Shown here: piece by piece, positions 47,830 through 56,714 of the stretch
How positions within the stretch are numbered: the first letter of the stretch is position 1
Layout of the letters: each line of letters starts with the position of its first letter
Assembly: GCF_900115925.1 (NCBI RefSeq)
Contig: NZ_FOYF01000001.1
Location: 248,001 to 312,000 of the forward strand
Length of the DNA stretch: 64,000 nucleotides
DNA from: Bacillus sp. cl95
Lineage (GTDB): Bacteria; Bacillota; Bacilli; Bacillales; Cytobacillaceae
Direction of reading: 5' to 3'
Translations under genes and position numbers: made by a program
Notes under the pieces: model-generated
The model's input: only the letters and a program-made list of their open reading frames with translations
The model's database searches: none
What the model was told of the DNA's origin: nothing

Positions 47830-48479
47830 GTAGAGTTCCCCCTCTTCAGCTTCTTATAAAAACGATAACCTTTTCTTACTCCTTCCATCACGATGAACGG
47901 AACGGGTGGATGCCATTTTAAGAAAAATGGTTTATATATTTTGTAATATGCTTTTTTCAAATCGTTCCATTTGCTGCAATAGCCCTTTTTATAGAAATCC
48001 GATATGTCGACGATGTAGCCTTTACCATTGTGCAAAACGACGTTTTTCCCATGAACATCGTAAGGATTTAATCCTCTTGTTTTGGCGTATTTGAGCCCGC
48101 GATCAATATCTTTAATGACCGATTCAGGAATGGCTATTCCGTTAATCACTGCGTTGAAAAGAGTGATTCCTTCGAGCTTTTTCAAGACAAGATAGTTGTC
48201 GCTATATGCGTAAAGAGTTGAAAATGATTCATGTTCGCCTAATCGCTTATAAACGTCCATTTCATTTTTGATTTCCTCTTTATTTCTCCCATATACTTTT
48301 ACGACCATACCAGGCATGGACGGATGTTCAAATACACCGGCATAATTCCCGCTTCCAATCGTCCGCCAAGATTTTGTATGGTTAATAACGATTATGGGAT
48401 CGAACGGACTTTCCACGATTAAATTTATATTAGGCAAAAGATCTTCTTCTATTAAATTTACAATTGATTGAATGTGCAT
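47802..48479 (-). CDS. Protein-kinase-like protein (YrzF/RIO-type)
   Basis: A 225-residue single-domain protein. It has a short glycine loop GSGNYAGVFEHP (about 43-54), a lysine in VVKVYG, NPYDVHGKNVVL in the place of the catalytic loop and VDISDF in the place of the metal-binding DFG. This is the compact Bud32/RIO-like architecture. The catalytic-loop Asp and Asn equivalents are present (D, N), so it could be active. The substrate is unknown; translational coupling to the potassium channel suggests a link with it. The ribosome binding site is AAGGAGG. Confidence 0.78.
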   Translation of the reverse strand: MHIQSIVNLIEEDLLPNINLIVESPFDPIIVINHTKSWRTIGSGNYAGVFEHPSMPGMVVKVYGRNKEEIKNEMDVYKRLGEHESFSTLYAYSDNYLVLKKLEGITLFNAVINGIAIPESVIKDIDRGLKYAKTRGLNPYDVHGKNVVLHNGKGYIVDISDFYKKGYCSKWNDLKKAYYKIYKPFFLKWHPPVPFIVMEGVRKGYRFYKKLKRGNSTCFSSEKSL

Positions 48480-48708
48480 ATGAACTCCTTTCCTCCTTAT
48501 TTTTAACCTTTCCTGATGCTTTGTCTACAAATATTTTACTGGTTTCTTATATTCTAATCATATTCATCTGTTACAAACCACAGTCTATGACTTTAGAAAT
48601 AGGGACTGTAAAATATCCTGAAGAATCATCTCTCATTTCGTAGATAAAGAGCTTTTTCATTCGATAAATTGAACAGCCTTTAAATGTTACAGTGGCGATA
48701 AAAAGAAA

Positions 48709-49040
48709 GGCTGTTTTCGTAAACTTTGTTTCTATTTAACAAATAGGCTCTGTTAAACTGGCCTGTTGATTTCCGCTCCAGTCGTTTGCTTTCCGGTACG
48801 AATAAGCAAATTTGTCTTAGGGGCGTTCGTCGAGCCTCCTCGTAGCTATCGCTCCTGCGGGGTCTCCCCTGTAACGCTAATCCCCCAGGACATTGATGAG
48901 CTTCCTAGAAATAACCCACGCACGAAGAAAAAGCGTAGGCATTTTCGAGGAGTCAAGCGCCCTCCGCTCCAATCAGCTTCTTTAAATATGGTATTCTTTC
49001 ACAAAACTTATTTAAGAAACAACAATCTTTTAGAAGAGAG
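48709..49040 (+). mobile_element. Composite, decayed GGCT-type element (copy D)
   Basis: It begins at 48709 with GGCTGTTTTCGTAAAC, the end of the copy A/B type. At 48746 a second end GGCTCTGTTAAAC starts a GC-rich hairpin body (GCTCCAG..CGCTTTCC..GAGCCTCCTCG..TCTCCCCT) like the one at 55375. The right end near 49016-49040 (AACAACAATC) resembles the A/B right end but is worn. This looks like one element inserted in another, or a hybrid. There is no coding sequence. The remaining about 230 nt from 48480 to 48708 hold no gene. Confidence 0.65.
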
Positions 49041-49045
49041 CAAAA

Positions 49046-49070
49046 AGAAAAAACTGGCGAAGTTCGCCAG
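49046..49070 (-). terminator. Intrinsic terminator
   Basis: Perfect palindrome CTGGCGAAGTTCGCCAG (49054-49070) with T6 on the minus strand, just after the phosphodiesterase gene. Confidence 0.85.
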
Positions 49071-49082
49071 CCAATCTCCATA

Positions 49083-51032
49083 CTATTTTTGAAAGATTCC
49101 CTTCAAATTTTGTCCTTCTACGAATTTGGGTGCTTTAATGGCTAGACAGTGATACAAAGTCGGGGCCACATCCAAGTTCGTGACAGAATGAATAAGGTTA
49201 CCTTTTTTAATACCACTTCCCATAGCAAAGAAAACAGGTCTTAACGCCTCACGATTTGGGTCGCCTCCGTGTGTACCCAATTCCTCTGCAGGATGTGTCA
49301 CTTTTTTATGACCTTGTCCTACAATAAATCCTTCACCAGTCAAGATTAACAGATCCCCAAAATTCTCATGTTTCGCCATCCTATTTTTGGAGGTTTCAAT
49401 TATTTTTTCAAATGGCTTTACCTCATCTTTAATGGCATAGGTGTTCAGTTCACCCACTGCTTTCGAAATGAAATCGCCTGTCAGCTTATCATTTGAAAAG
49501 CGGTCAAACAATTCGTCTACATAGAATTCGACGGTTTCTTTTTCTTTTGAGACGGGTACTTCATAATCTTTGAAGAGTTTAATAAGTTCTGATTTCGTTT
49601 TAATATATTCTTTTTCTTTCAATTGCCCGCCTTTTTCTCGATCTTCTAAATTAACATAGATATTTGCGGACGAACCGCTCGCTACAGCATAAGCTTTAGA
49701 CTCTTTCACATCGACTTTTCCATCATCAGTAAGTTTTAAGTAACCTTCATCTAACAAAATCTTGTTCGGCTCAATAGTAGTGTGTGCAGGCTCCATACCA
49801 TGATCCGAAACGACGAATAACTGATCATTAGCTTTTAATTTTCTCATCATCTGACCAACCATGGAATCGGCAACTTTATAGGACCACTCTATATATTCGT
49901 TATTTTCTTCAGCCTTCTTCTCTGTATAGCCAGGTTGTCGCGGGTCTTCAAGCAAGAATTCATGTTGTTCATGGTCGATTTGCGGAGCGTAATACATAAG
50001 TAAATCAGGTTTGTATTCCTGTTTAATATATATGGAAACATCCGAAACCCAATCTGTAAAACGAGTACTTACCTCTTCATATTCTTTTCTCGTGATCCAA
50101 CCATTAACCAACGCCTTGGTATCATCCTGGACTGGGAAGAAACCAAACTTCTTGTGAATATCTTCTGAAAATCCCCTCGGACCTTGGATGCTTCCAGATG
50201 TCACAGCTGTTCGATACATTTTTATTTGCGACAAACTTTCTCCTGAACTTTTAAGCTTAAAATAATACCCCGCGTACTCTCCATCTTTCACTTTAACAGG
50301 CATGCTTCCCCACATATTGCCACTGATCTTGGCATCAGTTTCATCCACTACCTTATCTGTAGAAAGGACGAAAGAATCATAGTTTAATCTATGATCATCG
50401 GTCGAGTCGATTGCCAACATATGATATGAAGTTTCGTCCATTTTTTCCAAATCTATATTGAATTTTGCTTCTTGCGGCTCGCTATAACTCGTTTCCTCAA
50501 ACTCCCACCCTTGAGCAGGAATGAAATTTAATTCCTCCAACTTGCTCTGTGCCCATGTGTCTCCATAGAAAATGGTGTAATCAGCCTGTTCGCCTGTTTT
50601 AGGATTGGCACCTGGGAAGATGATCGTAGCAGTCGTTTTCCCACTTTTCCTTGCCTCTTTCCATATCGGGCTAACATCCAATTCTTGTTTAAAAGCATTA
50701 TTTTTATTCGTTAGCTTTGTCCCTTCTTCGTGCCACTGGTTGCTCACAAAACCTGTTTCTCTAGGTCTCGCTCCCGTTGCTATGGCTGCATGCGATGGAG
50801 CTGTAAGTGAAGGTGTGATTGTGCGCGAACGAGTAGCACTGGTACCCTGCTTCATTAATTTTTTGATGTGAGGAAGTTTTCCTTCCTTCACAAATTTTTT
50901 GGTCAGATCATTTCTCATTCCGTCAAATGAAATCAAGATTACTTGCTTTTTCTCTGCCGCATTCACGTTATGAACGCCTATGTTGGTCATAATTCCAAAT
51001 GCAATCAAAAACACTTTCATTTTTCTAAACAT
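49083..51032 (-). CDS. Secreted alkaline-phosphatase-superfamily phosphodiesterase
   Basis: A 649-residue exported enzyme of the type I nucleotide pyrophosphatase/phosphodiesterase group. The signal peptide ends around VNAAEKK (26). Metal and nucleophile residues appear in ISFDGMRND (Asp about 36), PSLTAPSHAAI (Thr nucleophile about 76), QIDHEQHEF and VVSDHGMEP. It would hydrolyse phosphodiesters or nucleotide pyrophosphates outside the cell; the substrate is unknown. It is longer than the family minimum, with an insert around 230-330. Confidence 0.9.
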   Translation of the reverse strand: MFRKMKVFLIAFGIMTNIGVHNVNAAEKKQVILISFDGMRNDLTKKFVKEGKLPHIKKLMKQGTSATRSRTITPSLTAPSHAAIATGARPRETGFVSNQWHEEGTKLTNKNNAFKQELDVSPIWKEARKSGKTTATIIFPGANPKTGEQADYTIFYGDTWAQSKLEELNFIPAQGWEFEETSYSEPQEAKFNIDLEKMDETSYHMLAIDSTDDHRLNYDSFVLSTDKVVDETDAKISGNMWGSMPVKVKDGEYAGYYFKLKSSGESLSQIKMYRTAVTSGSIQGPRGFSEDIHKKFGFFPVQDDTKALVNGWITRKEYEEVSTRFTDWVSDVSIYIKQEYKPDLLMYYAPQIDHEQHEFLLEDPRQPGYTEKKAEENNEYIEWSYKVADSMVGQMMRKLKANDQLFVVSDHGMEPAHTTIEPNKILLDEGYLKLTDDGKVDVKESKAYAVASGSSANIYVNLEDREKGGQLKEKEYIKTKSELIKLFKDYEVPVSKEKETVEFYVDELFDRFSNDKLTGDFISKAVGELNTYAIKDEVKPFEKIIETSKNRMAKHENFGDLLILTGEGFIVGQGHKKVTHPAEELGTHGGDPNREALRPVFFAMGSGIKKGNLIHSVTNLDVAPTLYHCLAIKAPKFVEGQNLKGIFQK

Positions 51033-51143
51033 GATATTCCCCCGTCTATCTTTCTATAACAGGGTTATTTCCCTCTTAACTAAACTCCGAAACTATTGAT
51101 ATGCTACCAATTACATGAATGTTAACATAGCTTTTCCTCATAT

Positions 51144-52202
51144 TTACCCTATACCAACGGAATTCATGAGAACGATTCTCCATCCATCTGGATCTTCAAT
51201 GGTCACTCCCCCTCTTGCCCAATAAGGGTTTTCAGAAGTGACAGCTGGAAACCCCATCCCAGCAAGACGACTGACAATTTTATCACGTTCATAACGGCTG
51301 GTAATGTAGAATACCAATAAATGTTCCTTTGTAGGTAAGGGTAGTTCTATAAACTCCTCAAATTGTGTAAATTCCAAATGGTATCCGTAGTTTGGCAATC
51401 CAAACATCAAACCGTCATACCCCTCATGTTTTCTAAACTCGCCTATCTTCTTAAGACCAAGACCCTCTTTGTAAAACTGTTCAATCTTTTCTAATTGATT
51501 GGTCGGGCGTGCCATCCTGAATTGTACTGCCGGTACCTCGCCGTCCCATTGCTTTTTGACCTTGATTTCGTAGTCAAATTCTTCATGATAGAAGCGAGCC
51601 TCTTCAGGACCTGATACAACGATTTTAAGTGGATAAATAGTCGCAGCACGTTCCGTGGGATACCAGTTTCTTCCCTCTTTGACGAGGACAAAAACACCTT
51701 CTCTATCTCCATAAAAGGCAAACCTATCGCTTTCAGCTTTATAGATATTACTGATAACCGATGAGAGGTTATTTCGCATCTCTTCAACTGAATTCACAGG
51801 CATTCCAACTTCACCGATGTCATGCCAACCACTTAATTCTTTCGCACCGCTCCAGCTTACCGGTCTTTCTAATAGCTCCATAATATTCCCGTCCGGATCA
51901 ACAAAGTATGCCTGCTTGCCTTCCCAAAATAGACTGTAATTCCCTTCTTCATCTGGCAAGAGCAAACTCCTTTGTGCCAGACGCTCATAGATGAAATCAA
52001 AGTAATCAGACCCTGTTCTAAAACATAAATGGTAAAAAGGTGTAGACGTATCTTTTTCAAAAATCAGCTTTGTTGATCCCGCCATAACTGAAAAGGAAGC
52101 ATCCGTACTTGAAACCAATTCCATCAATAATATATTTTGATAAAAATCCTTCATATTCTCCAAATTAAAGCATTTAATATGAACCTGATATATTCTCATC
52201 AT
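51144..52202 (-). CDS. Multi-domain VOC-superfamily protein
   Basis: A 352-residue protein made of at least two glyoxalase/dioxygenase (VOC) folds. The N-terminal unit (about 2-120) starts YQVHIKCFNLENMKDFY and ends YFVDPDGNIMELLE. The C-terminal unit (about 225-350) ends VTIEDPDGWRIVL. The middle may be a worn third module. Some metal-ligand positions are visible (H6, E116), but no substrate can be assigned. The start ATG at 52202 follows GGAGAGGAG. Confidence 0.82.
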   Translation of the reverse strand: MMRIYQVHIKCFNLENMKDFYQNILLMELVSSTDASFSVMAGSTKLIFEKDTSTPFYHLCFRTGSDYFDFIYERLAQRSLLLPDEEGNYSLFWEGKQAYFVDPDGNIMELLERPVSWSGAKELSGWHDIGEVGMPVNSVEEMRNNLSSVISNIYKAESDRFAFYGDREGVFVLVKEGRNWYPTERAATIYPLKIVVSGPEEARFYHEEFDYEIKVKKQWDGEVPAVQFRMARPTNQLEKIEQFYKEGLGLKKIGEFRKHEGYDGLMFGLPNYGYHLEFTQFEEFIELPLPTKEHLLVFYITSRYERDKIVSRLAGMGFPAVTSENPYWARGGVTIEDPDGWRIVLMNSVGIG

Positions 52203-52316
52203 TATCTCTCCTCTCCACATTATTATATTTTTCTTATCATTTCGTTTGGTCAGCCAAAAGTTGTATGGATCACTCATCAATTATAAGGAACAAAGAGTAC
52301 TCATATGGAAAAGGAC

Positions 52317-52350
52317 AAAAAAAAAACCAGGAAGTGGAACCTTCCTAGTT
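52317..52350 (-). terminator. Intrinsic terminator of cotE
   Basis: AACTAGGAAG pairs with CTTCCTGGTT (one G-T pair) and T9 follows on the minus strand. Confidence 0.8.
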
Positions 52351-52355
52351 TTGTA

Positions 52356-52901
52356 TTATTCTTCTTCAGCACCTAGCAAGAAATCTGGATTTAGGTCTTC
52401 AAAATCTTCATCATCCAGTTCTGTGCCCCACTCTTCATCATCACATTCACATTTTTCAGGGTAAACAGCTACACAAACCTTTGTTTCGCCGATTACTTCC
52501 ACAAGGAATTCCCTTTCGACGTGGACGATGATTTTATTGCCATTTGGTGAAATAACAGCTTCACAGCAATTTGGTTGCTGCAATACCTTCGCAATGATTT
52601 CTTGATCATCATGGCTATCAGGGTCACGGTATCTTAACTTAATGACATCTTTATAAGTTACACGTTCTGTGACAACTTCTGTTTTTGTATTTTCGTTATA
52701 AGAATACCATACGTTAATGTCATAGGATCCGTGTATTTCTACAGTTTTACCGCACTTTTTCGCCTCAAATTTATGGTTGATGATCCAACAGCCAAGAATG
52801 CTTGTTGGACTATGTGCCGGGCAAATCGTATGATTGGACTGTGTGAATTTCCGTCCTTTGGCTACGACCGCTTTGGTTATAATCTCTCTGTATTCTCCCA
52901 T
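52356..52901 (-). CDS. cotE: Outer spore coat morphogenetic protein CotE
   Basis: A 181-residue protein starting [20 protein letters not shown], the CotE start of B. subtilis, and ending in an acidic tail. CotE forms a ring around the forespore and directs assembly of the outer coat. The ATG at 52901 is selected by this match and a GAGGAGGG site. The central region (NPHG-like [16 protein letters not shown]) is well kept. Some Cys residues (about 31, 38, 47, 122-123) are more numerous than in B. subtilis. Confidence 0.97.
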   Translation of the reverse strand: MGEYREIITKAVVAKGRKFTQSNHTICPAHSPTSILGCWIINHKFEAKKCGKTVEIHGSYDINVWYSYNENTKTEVVTERVTYKDVIKLRYRDPDSHDDQEIIAKVLQQPNCCEAVISPNGNKIIVHVEREFLVEVIGETKVCVAVYPEKCECDDEEWGTELDDEDFEDLNPDFLLGAEEE

Positions 52902-53096
52902 TTCGAGCGAACCCTCCTCTTTCAGTTTCATTTCATCCTATGCTCAAAATTAGACTAGTGTGCGATATATTTTTTTAAACACTGGATAAAAGTTTAGTCA
53001 TAGTTCAGTTTATGCGCGGATTTTTGGGATTGTGCCTTATTGCCTAAGAAAACTTCCGAAAAAACAAAATGCTTACAGAGGGTTTTCTGCTCCATT

Positions 53097-53128
53097 AAAA
53101 AAACCAGGCTGATTTCTCAGCCTGGTTT
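53097..53128 (-). terminator. Intrinsic terminator of miaB-ymcA
   Basis: A 12-bp perfect stem (AAACCAGGCTGA, 4-nt loop), with a T run on the minus strand. Confidence 0.85.
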
Positions 53129-53139
53129 TTGGTTAATTA

Positions 53140-53592
53140 TTAATGATGATCGTGGTCGTGATCATGACTGCAGCTATCACTTTGATTGGCTACATTAGCA
53201 CCCGTTTCGCCACGAAGCAGGTCTCCACCCGTTGAAGTAACAATTTGGTCTGTTACAGTATTAGAAATTGCTGAAGCAATCAACTGTAAAAGTTCATTTA
53301 CTTCTAATTGTGATTGTTTAAAATCTTGAACAACTGGAATTTCATCCAATTCTTTCTCAATTGAAGCAATTTTGTCTTCTACTTTTTTTAACGCTTCTGG
53401 CTTTCCATAATGCTGTAAGTTGACAGCTTGCTTTTGTAGACCCTTTATATCCGAAATCAATGTACGAATTTTTTCGTTCTGGTGGATTTGTGCTTCCGCA
53501 CGTTTAAAGAAATCCACTTCTTCTGTTTGAGAAATCATCTGTGCCAATTCTTGTGCACGTGCGACGATATCGTCTTTTGTATACTTCGCCAC
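53140..53592 (-). CDS. ymcA: RicA (YmcA), Y-complex subunit
   Basis: A 150-residue helical protein of the YlbF/YmcA family. With YlbF and YaaT it forms the Y-complex, which adjusts RNase Y cleavage and is needed for biofilms, competence and sporulation; its target RNase Y is encoded at 61443. The C-terminus ends CSHDHDHDHH, a Cys-His tail that could bind metal. It follows miaB by 1 nt, as in related bacilli. Confidence 0.93.
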   Translation of the reverse strand: MAKYTKDDIVARAQELAQMISQTEEVDFFKRAEAQIHQNEKIRTLISDIKGLQKQAVNLQHYGKPEALKKVEDKIASIEKELDEIPVVQDFKQSQLEVNELLQLIASAISNTVTDQIVTSTGGDLLRGETGANVANQSDSCSHDHDHDHH

Positions 53593-53593
53593 G

Positions 53594-55138
53594 TTATTTC
53601 ACCTCTGCCGTTTCTAGTTCTTCAATCATTTCTCCGTTTAATGACCATGTTTTCGCCGCTGTAATCTTTACTTTAACAATTTTTCCAATTGACGTTTTTG
53701 GACCAATGAAGTTTACAAGTTTCAGTTTGCTTGTATAACCGGCAAGCACATCTGGATTGTTCTTGCTTTCCCCTTCTACAAGAACATCGACAACTTGCCC
53801 TACATATCTTTGCATTGCCATAGCTGAATATTCGTTTACAACAGCGTTTAGGCGTTGTAAACGTTCCTTTTTTACTTCCATAGGTACATTATCGACCATT
53901 TTGGCAGCTGGTGTACCTTCGCGTGGAGAGTAAATAAACGTAAATGCTGCATCGTATCCAACCTCTTTATAGAGGGAAACCGTTTCTTCAAACTGTTCTT
54001 CGGTTTCATTCGGATATCCAACAATGATGTCAGTAGTTAAAGAGGCTGTAGGAATTGCTTTCTTAATCTTGCGAACTAACTCAAGATATTGCTCTCTTGT
54101 ATATTTACGTGCCATGATTTTCAATACATCTGTTGAACCTGATTGTACTGGCAAATGGATATGATCCATCAAGTTTCCGCCTTTTGCAAGCACTTCAATT
54201 AAGTGATCATCAAAGTCACGAGGATGACTTGTTGTAAAGCGGATTCTTGGAATGTCAATTTTACGGATTTCATCCATTAAATCGCCAAGGCCGTAGTTGA
54301 TATCCTCAAGATCCTTACCATAGGCATTTACATTCTGACCTAACAGGGTAATTTCTTGGTATCCTTGAGCTGCCAAATGGCGCACTTCCTGAATGATATC
54401 TTCTGGGCGACGGCTTCTTTCCTTACCACGAGTATAAGGAACGATACAGTACGTACAGAACTTATCGCAACCGTACATGATGTTTACCCATGCCTTAATG
54501 TTGCCACGACGAACCTTTGGAAGGTTTTCAATAACATCCCCTTCTTTAGACCATACTTCGATGACCATTTCTTTGGACATGTATGCTTCATGAAGGATAT
54601 TAGGTAGTCTGTGGATATTATGGGTTCCAAAGATCATATCAACCTGGTTGTACGTTTTTAAAATTTTGTTAACAACCGATTCTTCTTGGGACATACAACC
54701 GCATACCCCGATTAACAAATCCGGTCTCTCTGTTTTAAGATGCTTTAAATGACCAAGTTCACCAAATACTTTATTTTCCGCATTTTCACGAATTGCACAA
54801 GTATTAAGAAGAATTACATTAGCATCATCTACACTATTAGTAGCTTCATAACCAAGCGCAAGAAAAATCCCTGCCATTACTTCTGTGTCATGTTCGTTCA
54901 TTTGACAACCATAGGTGCGGATGTAGAATTTACGGCCATCACCCATTCCACGGAATTCTTCAGAGATAGCGAAATCTTTATGGTATTTGACTTCTTCTTT
55001 CCCGCGTAATTTAGCGTCTTTTAAGGAAGGTGGAGTATAGACAGTCTCAAAGTATTTACTGAAATCTTTTTCGGATTTTTTGTCCGATGGATTTGCAGAT
55101 TCTACTTTTTGACTTTGTAAGCGTTGCTCTTCATTCAT
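53594..55138 (-). CDS. miaB: tRNA-2-methylthio-N6-dimethylallyladenosine synthase MiaB
   Basis: A 514-residue radical-SAM methylthiotransferase. The N-terminal UPF0004 domain (about 70-190) has three cysteines for the auxiliary cluster (TYGCQMN, NTCAIRE, GVCGCM). The radical SAM motif is CDKFCTYC (near 226). A C-terminal TRAM domain follows from about 440. It modifies the i6A37 made by MiaA. The first about 65 residues are a charged extension typical of Bacillus forms. Confidence 0.97.
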   Translation of the reverse strand: MNEEQRLQSQKVESANPSDKKSEKDFSKYFETVYTPPSLKDAKLRGKEEVKYHKDFAISEEFRGMGDGRKFYIRTYGCQMNEHDTEVMAGIFLALGYEATNSVDDANVILLNTCAIRENAENKVFGELGHLKHLKTERPDLLIGVCGCMSQEESVVNKILKTYNQVDMIFGTHNIHRLPNILHEAYMSKEMVIEVWSKEGDVIENLPKVRRGNIKAWVNIMYGCDKFCTYCIVPYTRGKERSRRPEDIIQEVRHLAAQGYQEITLLGQNVNAYGKDLEDINYGLGDLMDEIRKIDIPRIRFTTSHPRDFDDHLIEVLAKGGNLMDHIHLPVQSGSTDVLKIMARKYTREQYLELVRKIKKAIPTASLTTDIIVGYPNETEEQFEETVSLYKEVGYDAAFTFIYSPREGTPAAKMVDNVPMEVKKERLQRLNAVVNEYSAMAMQRYVGQVVDVLVEGESKNNPDVLAGYTSKLKLVNFIGPKTSIGKIVKVKITAAKTWSLNGEMIEELETAEVK

Positions 55139-55374
55139 AAAAAGGTATGTCCCCTTTCAATTGATTCCACTATAATCGTACAATCTTAAGTAATTCTAAT
55201 AGACATGCACATTACTATAGTATAAAGGTTCATGCGGGTGAAAACAATAGAAACAAGCCATACCGAACAAGGCAGAACCCGTTATTTTATACTTGAATTT
55301 TCATTTTAATTCATTGACAACGATGATGAAGTGAAAAAAATCACAAAATGTAGGACAGGTGACTTTATTTATTA

Positions 55375-55558
55375 GGCTCTGTTAAACTTGGTTGTTGATT
55401 TTCGCTCCAGGGCACTCGCTTTCCGCGGGCGGTTCGGGAGCCTCCTCGTCGCTTCACTCCTGCTGGGTCTCCCCTGAACCGCTTTTCCCGCAGGAGTCTC
55501 GCACCCTTACGCTACAATCAACAAAACTAATAAATCAACATTGGTCTTTAACAGAGCC
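55375..55558 (+). mobile_element. Non-autonomous GGCT...AGCC element, GC-rich hairpin type (copy F)
   Basis: A 184-bp element with ends GGCTCTGTTAAAC and (inverted) GGCTCTGTTAAAG. It is flanked by a perfect 8-bp duplication ATTTATTA (55367-55374 and 55559-55566). The body is a long imperfect inverted repeat (TGTTGATTTTCGCTCC.. / ..GCTACAATCAACA) with the GC-rich core known from many Bacillus genomes. The size, end bases and duplication length equal those of copies A and B, but the body is different. It is non-coding. Confidence 0.9.
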
Positions 55559-55611
55559 ATTTATTAAAAATGCAGGGTATTTATAGTCGAATTTTAATCA
55601 AAGAAGATTTT

Positions 55612-55715
55612 ATCGATACGAAAAAGAAATATATCGATATGAATTCCTCGTTTATCAATGCAACCCTGCAGATATCCATATGAAAAGTACATAGATCGAA
55701 ATCGATATGTCAGAT
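55612..55715. repeat. Array of 21-nt-period degenerate repeats (locus C)
   Basis: Units start at 55612, 55633, 55654, 55674 and 55695, spaced 21, 21, 20 and 21 nt. They begin ATCGATAYGA or a near variant, as in locus A. The array lies between copy F and the korB terminator. A CCGACA segment follows the last unit here and occurs inside the last unit at locus A. Confidence 0.75.
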
Positions 55716-55775
55716 ATGATCCGACATACAAGATACTCACAACATTATCCTCTATTCAAACCGCCAGCACCGAAC

Positions 55776-55815
55776 AAAACAATCCCGTGAGCACCACTGC
55801 CCACGGGATTGTTTT
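55776..55815 (-). terminator. Intrinsic terminator of korAB
   Basis: A 14-bp stem (AAAACAATCCCGTG with its complement) and T residues on the minus strand, about 30 nt after korB. Confidence 0.85.
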
Positions 55816-55847
55816 ACATCGAGTAAAAGTACTCTCATCTATATTGA

Positions 55848-56714
55848 TTACATGAACTCCGCAACAAGCTTATCGAAATGAGCTTGATCAAGAACTAAAT
55901 CAGCTTTTGAAAGAGGTTCTTCAGAGTAGCCAGCAACAAGTTCCTGATAAGATTTACGCTCAGTGTTTTGGTAGATCAGACCAGTTACAAGGCCATCATG
56001 CTTCATTAATGTTTGCATAGCCATTTCACGGTTAGAAGAATCATAGCCTTCCACATCGCTAAGCTTCGTTAGGTTTTCTTTGAACCAGTCGTATGTGTTT
56101 ACTTTATTATAAGTAACACATGGGCTGAATACGTTGATTAACGAGAAGCCTTTGTGATTGATTCCAGCTTCGATTAAAGCCGTTAAATCTTTAAGATCAG
56201 TTGAGAAGCTTTGCGCAACAAATGTAGCACCAGCCGTTAAAGCCATTTCCATTGGAGAAATTGCTTGTTCAATTGAACCAAGTGGCGTTGATTTTGTTTT
56301 AAATCCTGCAGCTGAACGAGGGGATGTTTGTCCCTTTGTTAAACCGTAGATTTGGTTGTCCATTACGATGTAAGTAACATCGATGTTACGGCGGATTGCA
56401 TGGATCGTGTGACCCATACCGATTGCAAATCCATCTCCGTCACCACCAGAAGCGATAACCGTTAAATCACGGTTAGCCATTTTCACACCTTGTGCAATTG
56501 GTAGTGAACGGCCGTGAATGCCGTGGAAACCGTAAGAATTAATGTATCCAGAAATACGTCCAGAACATCCGATTCCAGAAATAACTGCAAGTTGTTCAGG
56601 CTCTAAGCCAACGTTTGCTGCTGCACGTTGCATAGCTGCTTGTACGGAAAAGTCTCCACAGCCCGGGCACCAGTTTGGTTTGACGTTATTACGAAAATCT
56701 TTAAATGTAGCCAT
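55848..56714 (-). CDS. korB: 2-oxoacid:ferredoxin oxidoreductase beta subunit
   Basis: A 288-residue thiamine-diphosphate subunit. WCPGCGDFS (residues 15-23) provides cluster cysteines, and GGDGDGFAIG (about 89-98) with a downstream Asn (VMDNQIYGLTKGQ) is the ThDP/Mg site. With KorA it oxidises 2-oxoglutarate or another 2-oxoacid to the acyl-CoA, reducing ferredoxin. The start abuts the korA stop (TAAATG). Confidence 0.93.
   Translation of the reverse strand: MATFKDFRNNVKPNWCPGCGDFSVQAAMQRAAANVGLEPEQLAVISGIGCSGRISGYINSYGFHGIHGRSLPIAQGVKMANRDLTVIASGGDGDGFAIGMGHTIHAIRRNIDVTYIVMDNQIYGLTKGQTSPRSAAGFKTKSTPLGSIEQAISPMEMALTAGATFVAQSFSTDLKDLTALIEAGINHKGFSLINVFSPCVTYNKVNTYDWFKENLTKLSDVEGYDSSNREMAMQTLMKHDGLVTGLIYQNTERKSYQELVAGYSEEPLSKADLVLDQAHFDKLVAEFM

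Noticed and set aside
48766-49092. Open frame through the composite element at 48.7-49.0 kb
   Set aside because: It reads through a mobile-element hairpin and has no coding features.
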